Positions 1 through 4,877 of a stretch of DNA of 8,880 nucleotides are shown here, piece after piece. Both the position numbers and the translations under genes were made by a program. This stretch comes from Nitriliruptoraceae bacterium. Lineage in GTDB: Bacteria; Actinomycetota; Nitriliruptoria; Nitriliruptorales; Nitriliruptoraceae. The notes below the pieces were generated by a model. The model worked only from the letters and a program-made list of their open reading frames with translations. It ran no database searches and was not told the origin of the DNA. The stretch lies in contig SLDB01000166.1 in NCBI GenBank assembly GCA_007125475.1, positions 1-8,880 on the forward strand, given 5' to 3'. Position 1 is the first letter of the stretch; the number at the start of each line of letters is the position of its first letter.

Positions 1-605
1 TCGCCGGGGCGCACCCCGACCACGCCACACGCCGCCGCCGGGCCGCGCACGGCCCCGAAGCCGTCCACCCCGATCGCGATCGGGGTCACCCCGCCGGCGA
101 CCGCGGCGGCGGCCCCGCCGGAGGCCCCACCGGCGCTGCGCGTAGGGTCCCACGGACTCACCGCGGTGCCTTCGGGGTCGTCGGCGGTCCCCCACACGCC
201 CAACTCGGGGACACGCGTCTTGCCGATCACGACCGCGCCGGCGGCACGCAACGCCGCGACCGCGACGCCGTCGGCCGTCGCCGGGTCCGCGGAGGTGGCC
301 GTGGAACCGAACCTGGTCGGCGAGCCGGCGACGTCGATGACGTCGCTGACCGCGACGGGGACGCCCGCCAGGGCGAGCTCACCGCGGTCGCTGCGGGCAT
401 CGACCTCCTCGGCGTCGGCGATCGCCGCCTCACGACGCACCGACGTGAACGCGCCGAGGCGGTGTTCGACGGCGGCGAGTTGGTCGAGGTGGGCGGCGAC
501 CACGTCGCGGGCAGTGATCTCACCGGCGCGCACGGCGGCGGCGAGGTCAGTCGCGCTCCGGCCAACCAGATCCACGTGAAGCTCCGTCTTCGAGGCTCGA
601 ACCAC
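1..605 (-). CDS. Amidase-signature family protein lacking the catalytic triad (C-terminus outside window)
   Basis: The visible 201 residues are the N-terminal part of an amidase-signature (AS) protein, a family of usually 450-500 residues that hydrolyses amides by a Lys / cis-Ser / Ser triad. Family landmarks are clear: GVPVAVSDVIDVAG (81-94), VIGKTRVPELG (126-136), SPWDPTRSAGGASGG (150-164) and GVDGFGAVRGPAAACG (179-194). However the triad Lys (normally VAVKD) is Ser87, the cis-Ser (normally GGSSGG) is Ala161, and the nucleophile (normally GGS[IV]R) is Ala185. The 24-residue spacing between the two Ser positions is kept, so the alignment is secure. The frame is open throughout, pointing to a pseudoenzyme and not a decayed gene. 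The GTG start at 605 follows AAGGTGA at 4-nt spacing; a GTG at 575 is an alternative. The gene is divergent from the GNAT gene. Substrate and role are unknown; amide hydrolysis by the standard mechanism is not expected. Confidence 0.88.
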   Translation of the reverse strand, partial: MVRASKTELHVDLVGRSATDLAAAVRAGEITARDVVAAHLDQLAAVEHRLGAFTSVRREAAIADAEEVDARSDRGELALAGVPVAVSDVIDVAGSPTRFGSTATSADPATADGVAVAALRAAGAVVIGKTRVPELGVWGTADDPEGTAVSPWDPTRSAGGASGGAAAAVAGGVTPIAIGVDGFGAVRGPAAACGVVGVRPG

Positions 606-611
606 CTCGTC

Positions 612-617
612 ACCTTA
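612..617 (-). promoter_or_regulatory. Possible -10 element (TAAGGT) overlapping the ribosome-binding site of the amidase-like gene
   Basis: On the minus strand TAAGGT lies 6 nt before the GTG start at 605. It matches the actinobacterial -10 form TANNNT and would put the transcript start at or next to the GTG. The overlapping AAGGTGA is also a good Shine-Dalgarno sequence, so the two readings compete and only one need be real. No convincing -35 is seen. Confidence 0.3.
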
Positions 618-655
618 GGGCGTCTCCCCCGCCGGCGTCCTCCCCCGGCGCCCTA
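616..655. repeat. Inverted repeat upstream of the amidase-like gene
   Basis: TAGGGCG (616-622) and CGCCCTA (649-655) are perfect 7-bp arms around a 26-nt loop that itself holds two similar pyrimidine-rich runs (TCTCCCCCG and TCCTCCCCCG). One arm abuts the TAAGGTGA signal of the minus-strand gene, so it could be an operator or, in a leadered transcript, a hairpin next to the ribosome-binding site. Function is unproven. Confidence 0.4.
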
Positions 656-826
656 CGACGAGGGCGCCGGCCGCGTCGGACGTGACCGGACCGATGGGCC
701 AGGTCCGGGGCACCGGCGCGCCCCGGTGTCTGGCATGATGGGGGTGACCGTGACCGTCCGGCGCACCGGTACGCCGGGCAGCGACGGCGGCCGCGGAACC
801 TGAGCGGACCCGACCCGGAGCAGACC

Positions 827-1729
827 GTGCCCGACCCGTCCGACCGTCCGGAGGTGCACCTGCGGATGCTCGTCGGTGACGACGCCGAGTGGGTCGTCGA
901 CACCGATCGGGCCTCGGCGACGGCGTTGGCTCGCCACCACGGCTGGGAGCTCGACAAGTTCCGCACCGAACTCGACGAGGGATCGTGGGCCTCCGACGAC
1001 CGCTGGGCGTGGGGGGTGATCGTCGACGGCGAGCCGGCGGGGTTCGCGCTGGTCACCGGGCTCGCCTCCGCCGACGCGGAGATGACCGTGCGGGTCCACC
1101 CCCGGTTCCGGGGGCGCGGGGTCGGCCGTGAGGTCCTGCGTCAGCTCGCCGACCACCACTTCTCGGACGGCTCCGAGCTCAACCGGCTCACCGGTCGGGC
1201 GCACGAGCACAACGTCCCGATGCAGCGGGTGTTCAACGCCGCCGGGTTCCGGATGGAGGCCCGGTACCGGGACTCCTTCGAGCAGGCCGGGGGCGGGTAC
1301 GCCGCCGAGTGGGGCTACGCCCTGACCCGGGCCGATTGGGAGGCCGGGCGGCACCGTGTCGACGACCAGGGCTACGACCTGCACGGCCTGGTGTTCGAGG
1401 TCGACGAGGTCCGCGAGGGACCACCGGCCCACGGCCTGGAGGTCCGGTTCCTTCAGGAGATGCGGCGGGCGATCGCCCGCTACGACGCATACCACCTCAT
1501 CGACGGCGAGCTCGCCGGGATCCTCACCGGCGATCTGCTGCGCTACCGCTTCGTGCACACCGAGGAGCACCGTAACGACGTGACCGCGCAGGTACTGGGA
1601 CGCGGCCGTGCCCGGCTGCAGCGCCGGGACGACGGGCGTCTGGAGCTGGTCGACCAGTGGACCGACGAGCGCGGCAACCACGGCCGCCGCGTCTTCGTCC
1701 AGCGACACGTCCCCGACGACGAGGTGTGA
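827..1729 (+). CDS. GNAT family N-acetyltransferase with extra C-terminal domain
   Basis: This 300-residue protein has a GNAT fold in residues about 10-172: the acetyl-CoA motif A is VRVHPRFRGRGVGREVL (88-104, pyrophosphate loop RGRGVG), followed by HEHNVPMQRVFNAAGF (127-141), the motif B helix typical of RimJ/RimL-like acetyltransferases, and a closing WGYALTRADW strand and helix (162-171). GNATs of this type transfer acetyl from acetyl-CoA to an amine, often a protein N-terminus or an antibiotic; the acceptor cannot be told here. Residues about 180-296 form a second, beta-rich domain not part of a normal GNAT (usual length 160-190). Its pattern DGELAGILTGDLLRYRF ... RRDDGRLELVDQW faintly recalls small stand-alone proteins sometimes labelled N-acetylglutamate synthase in databases; this is a weak resemblance from memory. 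The GTG start has GGAG 6 nt upstream. It converges on the thioesterase-like gene. Confidence 0.9.
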   Translation: MPDPSDRPEVHLRMLVGDDAEWVVDTDRASATALARHHGWELDKFRTELDEGSWASDDRWAWGVIVDGEPAGFALVTGLASADAEMTVRVHPRFRGRGVGREVLRQLADHHFSDGSELNRLTGRAHEHNVPMQRVFNAAGFRMEARYRDSFEQAGGGYAAEWGYALTRADWEAGRHRVDDQGYDLHGLVFEVDEVREGPPAHGLEVRFLQEMRRAIARYDAYHLIDGELAGILTGDLLRYRFVHTEEHRNDVTAQVLGRGRARLQRRDDGRLELVDQWTDERGNHGRRVFVQRHVPDDEV

Positions 1730-1750
1730 CGACCGCCACCACGGCGGTCG
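1730..1750. terminator. Hairpin between convergent genes, probable bidirectional terminator
   Basis: CGACCGCC (1730-1737) and GGCGGTCG (1743-1750) form a perfect 8-bp GC-rich stem with a 5-nt loop, sitting immediately after the GNAT stop codon and 15 bp before the end of the convergent thioesterase-like gene. There is no T-run, which is common for actinobacterial terminators. Confidence 0.6.
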
Positions 1751-1765
1751 GCGCCGGTCCGCGCG

Positions 1766-2614
1766 TTACGACGTCGCGGCCGGGGCCCGGGCGGCGATGT
1801 GCAGCGCCGAGGCGGCGGCGTACACGACGCCGTCCTCATCGACCAGCGCCCCGCGTGCCCGCAGCTTCCGGCCGTCGGCGGCGTCCATCCGCGCCACGGT
1901 CCGCAGCGGCTCCATCACCGGTGGCGGGGTGAACACCCTCAGCTGGTACTGCGCGAGCAGGCCGAGGTCGTACCCGGCCGCACGCAGGTGGGGCATCGTC
2001 GACCACAGCGTGGGGCAGTCCAGCGCGGCGGCGACGATGAGGTCGTGGATCCGCTCACCGTCGCGGCTCACCGCCTCGTCGGCGACCCACCCGGTGACGA
2101 CGCAGTCATCGCCGAGGTAACCGGGGTAGAGGTGCTGGCCGAGCGGGTGCCGCGGGTGCGGCCCGCAGATCACGCAGGTGGGGAACGACTCGTCGGGCTG
2201 CGGCTCCGGCAGCGGGACCGTCGCGAGCTCGGCGAGGTCGTGGACCTGTGGCACCGGGTCGTACCCGGCGAGCTCGACGACCGCGGAGACGAGGAGCTCG
2301 TCGCCGTCGACGGTCTGCACCTCGTACCGCGCCACGCCGTCGGTGGCCCGCACCCGGGCGGTGAGCTCGCGCTCCTGCGGCGTCGGGGCGTGCAGCCGGG
2401 CGTCCAGGGAGGTCAGCGGTGCCCCGTGCCGGTCGGCGGCACGGGCGATCTCGGTGCACACCCCGGCGGCGAGGCCGCCCTGGAGCACGTCGGGTGGACC
2501 GTCGAGCCCCGCCGGGACCCACATCCGACGTTCCAACCAACCGTCGTCGGAGACGCCGAGGTCCACGCCGAGCTCGATCCCGGTCACCTCGGGTCCCACA
2601 GGCATCGTCGTCAT
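1766..2614 (-). CDS. Double-hotdog thioesterase-like protein
   Basis: The 282-residue product reads as two hotdog-fold halves. The first (about 13-118) has the buried-helix segment PPDVLQGGLAAGVCTEIA (40-57) followed by alternating beta strands; the second (about 170-276) has IHDLIVAAALDCPTLW (189-204) and a matching strand set ending in VVYAAASALHIAAR. Between them is FPTCVICGP (144-152), a Cys-x-x-Cys linker that I recall from an actinobacterial family usually written CFVCGP and annotated as PaaI-like or acyl-CoA thioesterase. Activity on a thioester is therefore likely but the substrate is unknown, and a non-enzymatic role cannot be excluded. I chose the ATG at 2614 because TAGCAT ends 7 nt upstream, fitting a leaderless start; an in-frame GTG at 2650 and an ATG at 2605 are alternatives. 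It converges on the GNAT gene and is divergent from nrdR. Confidence 0.82.
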   Translation of the reverse strand: MTTMPVGPEVTGIELGVDLGVSDDGWLERRMWVPAGLDGPPDVLQGGLAAGVCTEIARAADRHGAPLTSLDARLHAPTPQERELTARVRATDGVARYEVQTVDGDELLVSAVVELAGYDPVPQVHDLAELATVPLPEPQPDESFPTCVICGPHPRHPLGQHLYPGYLGDDCVVTGWVADEAVSRDGERIHDLIVAAALDCPTLWSTMPHLRAAGYDLGLLAQYQLRVFTPPPVMEPLRTVARMDAADGRKLRARGALVDEDGVVYAAASALHIAARAPAATS

Positions 2615-2621
2615 GCCACCG

Positions 2622-2627
2622 ATGCTA
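2622..2627 (-). promoter_or_regulatory. -10 promoter element for a probable leaderless transcript of the thioesterase-like gene
   Basis: TAGCAT (TANNNT type) on the minus strand is separated by exactly 7 nt (CGGTGGC) from the ATG at 2614. A transcript from it would begin on or within a base of the start codon. No proper Shine-Dalgarno is spaced for that ATG. No clear -35 hexamer is present; a TTGACC at 2663-2658 is 30 bp away, too far. Confidence 0.5.
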
Positions 2628-2707
2628 GTCGCCCTCGCCCCGGCGGCCACGCCCGCCGGTCAACCCCACCGCCATCGGGGGTGCTCGCACCGGTGGGGCC
2701 GGGGACG

Positions 2708-2713
2708 TATCGT
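2708..2713 (+). promoter_or_regulatory. Possible -10 element for nrdR
   Basis: TATCGT fits TANNNT and is the only such hexamer I see between the divergent thioesterase-like gene and nrdR. It would give a leader of about 50 nt that includes GAGGAG at 2752-2757. The -35 region is not recognisable, so the call rests on the -10 and position only. Confidence 0.35.
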
Positions 2714-2768
2714 CTCCGCGGCCGGCGCGGAGAAGACGCCGCGACCCGAACGAGGAGCGCCCACCGCC

Positions 2769-3236
2769 GTGCGATGCCCCGCCTGCGGCGCCGATCAGGA
2801 CCGTGTCGTCGACTCCCGTCCCACACCGACCGGCGACGCGATCCGCCGGCGACGCGAGTGTCGCGCCTGCGGCGAACGGTTCACGACGTTCGAGCGTGTC
2901 GAGCACCCGGAACTGCTGGTGCGCAAGCGCTCCGGGGCGGTGAGTGCGTTCGCGCGCGACAAGGTCCTCGACGGGATGGCGCGGGCGGCTCAGGGACGGG
3001 TCCCCGTCGGCGTCCTGGAAGACGCCGCGGCAGCCGTCGAACGCGAGCTCCGCACGCTCGGGGTTCGCGAGGTCACCTCCGAGCAGGTCGGCCTGCAGGT
3101 CCTCGGGGCGCTCCGCGAGCTCGACGAGGTCGCCTACGTGCGGTTCGCCAGCGTGTACAAGGACTTCCAGGGTCCCGAGGACTTCGAGCTCGAGCTGTCC
3201 ACACTCCGCAAGGAGGCACCCCCCAAGACCGGGTGA
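2769..3236 (+). CDS. nrdR: Transcriptional repressor NrdR of ribonucleotide reductase genes
   Basis: NrdR senses ATP/dATP and represses ribonucleotide reductase operons by binding NrdR boxes. The 155-residue length matches the family (about 150). The N-terminal zinc ribbon is complete: MRCPACG (Cys3, Cys6) and RRECRACGERFTTFER (Cys31, Cys34). The ATP-cone domain follows from about residue 48: LLVRKRSGAVSAFARDKVLDG, then ELDEVAYVRFASVYKDF near residues 117-133, which is a hallmark stretch. The GTG at 2769 is chosen because it puts MRCPxC at the start as in all family members; GAGGAG lies 11 nt upstream. The open frame runs far upstream but that part shows no family resemblance. No ribonucleotide reductase gene is in the window. 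It converges on the LysM gene; in Mycobacterium tuberculosis the equivalent genes (Rv2718c, Rv2719c) run in the same direction. Confidence 0.97.
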   Translation: MRCPACGADQDRVVDSRPTPTGDAIRRRRECRACGERFTTFERVEHPELLVRKRSGAVSAFARDKVLDGMARAAQGRVPVGVLEDAAAAVERELRTLGVREVTSEQVGLQVLGALRELDEVAYVRFASVYKDFQGPEDFELELSTLRKEAPPKTG

Positions 3237-3269
3237 CCCGCCTCCGCCTCCCGATGGCCGGAGAGGCCC

Positions 3270-3287
3270 CCGCGGCAGCTGCCGCGG
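3270..3287. terminator. 18-bp perfect palindrome between convergent nrdR and the LysM gene
   Basis: CCGCGGCAGCTGCCGCGG is fully symmetric and would fold as a 7-bp GC stem with an AGCT loop in either transcript. An outer pair, GGGTGACC at 3231-3238 (over the nrdR stop) and GGTCACCC at 3286-3293, offers a competing longer fold. Its place in the 60-bp convergent gap supports a bidirectional terminator; there is no T-run. Confidence 0.6.
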
Positions 3288-3296
3288 TCACCCCGG

Positions 3297-3680
3297 TCAC
3301 CGTGCCGGGATCGCGACGACCGTCCAGGCGTCGACGTGGCCGCCGCCCACGTCGTTCATCCCACGGATCCGCTCGAGGTGCTCGCGGGTGTCGGCTCCGG
3401 GTGGGGCGGTACGCGCTGCCACGTCCCACAGCGACTCCCCGGGTGCGACGACGTCGTGACCGGCGACGGGGTCCGACAACCCGGCGTCCGCACCGACCCG
3501 GCCGACCATCACGCCCAACAGGAACACCGCCACCACCAGCACGGCGATCACCGACAGGCGGCGGCGCAGGTACGTCGCCCGCGACCGACCGCCGGTGGGA
3601 GCCGGAGCGCCGTGGACGGCCCGGACGTCAACGCCGGCGCCGGAGGGGCGGGGCCGCGTGGGGTTGGCGGTGCGACTCAC
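3297..3680 (-). CDS. Membrane-anchored LysM protein, probable SOS-induced division regulator (YneA/ChiZ-like)
   Basis: This 127-residue protein has a basic, proline-rich cytoplasmic N-terminus (1-41, ending YLRRR), one transmembrane helix (about 42-60, LSVIAVLVVAVFLLGVMVG), and an outside LysM domain (about 75-125: HDVVAPGESLWDVA ... VDAWTVVAIPAR) expected to bind peptidoglycan. The same architecture and the same divergent position next to lexA are known for Bacillus YneA and mycobacterial ChiZ (Rv2719c); YneA, and the non-homologous-looking DivS of Corynebacterium, delay division during DNA damage. The function here is inferred from architecture and location. The GTG at 3680 has GAGGAG 6 nt upstream; the frame stays open upstream to 3917 but looks non-coding (low-complexity Arg/Pro/Thr). 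The shared operator array at 3925-4042 predicts LexA control, although the nearest box is about 245 bp from the start codon, implying a long leader or an unrecognised promoter. Confidence 0.85.
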   Translation of the reverse strand: MSRTANPTRPRPSGAGVDVRAVHGAPAPTGGRSRATYLRRRLSVIAVLVVAVFLLGVMVGRVGADAGLSDPVAGHDVVAPGESLWDVAARTAPPGADTREHLERIRGMNDVGGGHVDAWTVVAIPAR

Positions 3681-3836
3681 GGGCAACTCCTCGTCGTGTT
3701 CGCCGGGCGATGGGGTGGTCGTCGGTGCCGGCCTCGGCGTCCGCCGGTGACGGCTTCCTGCGTCGGCTCCCGGGAGGGGCGCCGGTGGCCGTGTCGACGG
3801 TGCGACCGTACGAAGCGGGTGTGACACGGCCATGGC

Positions 3837-3892
3837 GGGTACGTCGGGGCGATCTCGTTCGGCGGATCTCGTCGGGTGGATCTCGTCGGGTC
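3837..3892. repeat. 14-bp tandem repeat, three clear units plus one degenerate
   Basis: Units begin at 3851 (GATCTCGTTCGGCG), 3865 (GATCTCGTCGGGTG) and 3879 (GATCTCGTCGGGTC). A fourth, degraded unit at 3837-3850 keeps the core CGTCGGG in register. The region is upstream of both divergent genes, so it may be a binding array or a slippage product. On the minus strand it would lie in the leader or upstream region of the LysM gene. Confidence 0.75.
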
Positions 3893-3908
3893 GGTGACCG
3901 GAGACGGG

Positions 3909-3936
3909 ACCGAACACCCGCTACCGAACACCCGTT
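3909..3936. repeat. 14-bp direct repeat creating a full and a degenerate LexA box
   Basis: ACCGAACACCCGCT (3909-3922) and ACCGAACACCCGTT (3923-3936) are tandem and differ by one base. The second copy with its flank makes a perfect SOS box; the first keeps only the left half-site (GAAC then GCTA in place of GTTC). Confidence 0.7.
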
Positions 3937-3938
3937 CG
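3925..3938. promoter_or_regulatory. LexA (SOS) box 1
   Basis: CGAACACCCGTTCG matches the Gram-positive/actinobacterial SOS box CGAAC-N4-GTTCG with both half-sites perfect. It is the box nearest the LysM gene and is centred at 3931.5. Confidence 0.9.
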
Positions 3939-3955
3939 CCCTACCGGCATGGAAC

Positions 3956-3969
3956 CGAACAGCTGTTCC
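3956..3969. promoter_or_regulatory. LexA (SOS) box 2
   Basis: CGAACAGCTGTTCC holds a perfectly symmetric 12-bp core GAACAGCTGTTC; the outer base on the right is C where G is usual. A second symmetry, GGAAC (3951-3955) with GTTCC (3965-3969), overlaps it. Centre 3962.5, 31 bp from box 1. Confidence 0.88.
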
Positions 3970-3985
3970 CCTGTCAAGGAGAGAT

Positions 3986-3999
3986 CGAACGGGTGTTCG
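3986..3999. promoter_or_regulatory. LexA (SOS) box 3
   Basis: CGAACGGGTGTTCG is the exact reverse complement of boxes 1 and 4. Its right edge touches the expected -35 position of the lexA promoter. Centre 3992.5, 30 bp from box 2. Confidence 0.9.
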
Positions 4000-4020
4000 C
4001 CGATCCGCCGCCGATCGTGC

Positions 4021-4026
4021 TACCGT
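4021..4026 (+). promoter_or_regulatory. Probable -10 element of the lexA promoter
   Basis: TACCGT fits TANNNT and is flanked by LexA boxes 3 and 4; transcription would begin near 4033, inside box 4, which suits repression. A poor -35 candidate (TTCGCC, 3996-4001) sits at 19-bp spacing over box 3. The predicted leader is about 120 nt. Confidence 0.5.
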
Positions 4027-4028
4027 CA

Positions 4029-4042
4029 CGAACACCCGTTCG
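4029..4042. promoter_or_regulatory. LexA (SOS) box 4
   Basis: CGAACACCCGTTCG is identical to box 1. It starts 3 bp after the proposed lexA -10 and covers the predicted transcription start. Centre 4035.5, 43 bp from box 3. Confidence 0.9.
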
Positions 4043-4154
4043 GCCCCATGGGCGGCCCTTCGGGAGGCACGGGCCCCTACCGCACCACGAACCCCACCCA
4101 CCCCATCCAGGGCGGCCGACGCGCGGCGGCGGGGTCAGAGACGAGGAGGACAAC

Positions 4155-4853
4155 GTGAGCGAACCCCGAGACGGCGAGGTCACCGTCGTCCCCGAGACGG
4201 ACGTCGATCCGGAGGCGGCCCGGATCGAGCTGACCGACCGCCAACGGTCGATCCTCACCGTGATCCACCAGCACGTCGAGGAGCGCGGCTACCCGCCGTC
4301 GGTGCGCGAGATCGGCGACGCCGTCGGGCTCCGCTCCCCCTCGTCGGTGCACGGGCAGCTGGCCACGCTGGAGGAGAAGGGCTACCTGCGGCGCGATCGC
4401 ACCAAGCCGCGGGCGCTGGAGCTGGGTCGTGACCCGTTGACGTCGCTGCAGATGCGTCCGTCTGCGGCGCGGTCGGTCCCGCTGGTCGGCGAGATCGCCG
4501 CCGGCGGTCCGATCCTCGCCGAGGAGCACGTCGACGCGGTGTACCCGCTGCCCAAGGAACTCGTCGGCGAGGGCCAGGTCTTCATGCTCCGGATCCGCGG
4601 TGACTCGATGGTCGAGGCGGGGATCCTCGACGGTGACCTCGTCGTGGTCCGCCAGCAGGAGCGGGTCGAACAGGGTGAGATCTGCGCGGCGCTGATCGGC
4701 GACGAAGCCACCGTGAAGTACTTCCGTCGCACCCGTGACGGTGAGGTCTTCCTCGATCCCGCGAACGAGGCCTACGAGCCCATCCCGGTGACCGCCGGCG
4801 ACGACGCCCGGGTGATGGGCAAGGTCGTCTCGGTGCTCCGGTCGGTGCACTGA
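4155..4853 (+). CDS. lexA: SOS repressor LexA (self-cleaving)
   Basis: LexA represses DNA-damage genes and destroys itself when activated by RecA filaments. The 232-residue protein has a winged-helix domain (about 24-90; PPSVREIGDAVGLRSPSSVH is the recognition region) and an S24 peptidase-like domain. The cleavage site is Ala116-Gly117 in VGEIAAGGP, the catalytic Ser is Ser151 in RGDSMVEAGILDGD, and the general-base Lys is Lys188 in ATVKYF. The Ser-Lys spacing of 37 and the site-Ser spacing of 35 equal those of the E. coli enzyme (84, 119, 156). The first 23 residues are an acidic extension common in actinobacterial LexA. The GTG at 4155 follows a strong AGGAGG at 5-nt spacing; the open frame upstream runs through the operators and is not coding. 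Autoregulation through boxes 3 and 4 is expected. It converges on hflX with a gap of 24 bp. Confidence 0.98.
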   Translation: MSEPRDGEVTVVPETDVDPEAARIELTDRQRSILTVIHQHVEERGYPPSVREIGDAVGLRSPSSVHGQLATLEEKGYLRRDRTKPRALELGRDPLTSLQMRPSAARSVPLVGEIAAGGPILAEEHVDAVYPLPKELVGEGQVFMLRIRGDSMVEAGILDGDLVVVRQQERVEQGEICAALIGDEATVKYFRRTRDGEVFLDPANEAYEPIPVTAGDDARVMGKVVSVLRSVH

Positions 4854-4863
4854 CACCACCGAC
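4841..4863. terminator. Weak hairpin over the lexA stop codon
   Basis: GTCGGTG (4841-4847) and CACCGAC (4857-4863) form a 7-bp stem around a 9-nt loop that contains the lexA stop codon. The gap to the convergent hflX end is only 24 bp, so this is the only candidate terminator for the pair. There is no T-run and the stem is modest. Confidence 0.3.
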
Positions 4864-4877
4864 GCCGACCACCGGGA

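Larger units (their letters stand above)
3681..4154. other. Divergent control region between the LysM gene and lexA
   Basis: No convincing gene is seen in these 474 bp. From left to right: about 155 bp without clear structure, apart from a minus-strand TACGGT at 3810-3805 that could be a -10 for the LysM gene; a 14-bp tandem repeat (3837-3892); a second 14-bp direct repeat (3909-3936); four LexA boxes (3925-4042); a probable lexA -10 (4021-4026); and a lexA leader of about 120 nt with short GC-rich inverted repeats such as GGCCC (4053-4057) and GGGCC (4071-4075). Confidence 0.75.

Noticed and set aside
709..730. Hairpin GGCACCGG / CCGGTGTC with a 6-nt loop upstream of the GNAT gene
   Set aside because: The stem needs a G-T wobble and lies between divergent genes, where no terminator is expected; short GC stems like this are frequent by chance here.
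731..739. TGGCATGAT as an extended -10 promoter for the GNAT gene
   Set aside because: The first base of TANNNT is missing and no -35 is visible, so I did not list it as a feature.
653..1708. A 351-codon open frame on the minus strand antisense to the GNAT gene
   Set aside because: It mirrors the GNAT codons and has no domain features; the GNAT reading has intact motifs and a ribosome-binding site.
2178..2768. Upstream in-frame extension of NrdR
   Set aside because: It lies antisense to the thioesterase-like gene, and the zinc ribbon must begin at the N-terminus as MRCPxC.
3681..3917. Upstream in-frame extension of the LysM protein by 79 residues
   Set aside because: The added sequence is low-complexity and partly made of the 14-bp repeat; the GTG at 3680 has GAGGAG at good spacing.
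3876..4154. Upstream in-frame extension of lexA by 93 codons
   Set aside because: It passes through all SOS boxes and the probable promoter; the GTG at 4155 has a strong ribosome-binding site and gives a normal LexA length.
1799..4432. An 877-codon open frame on the plus strand
   Set aside because: It runs antisense to the thioesterase-like gene and the LysM gene and in a wrong frame through nrdR and lexA; its Arg/Pro/His-rich composition is typical of stop-poor frames in GC-rich DNA.
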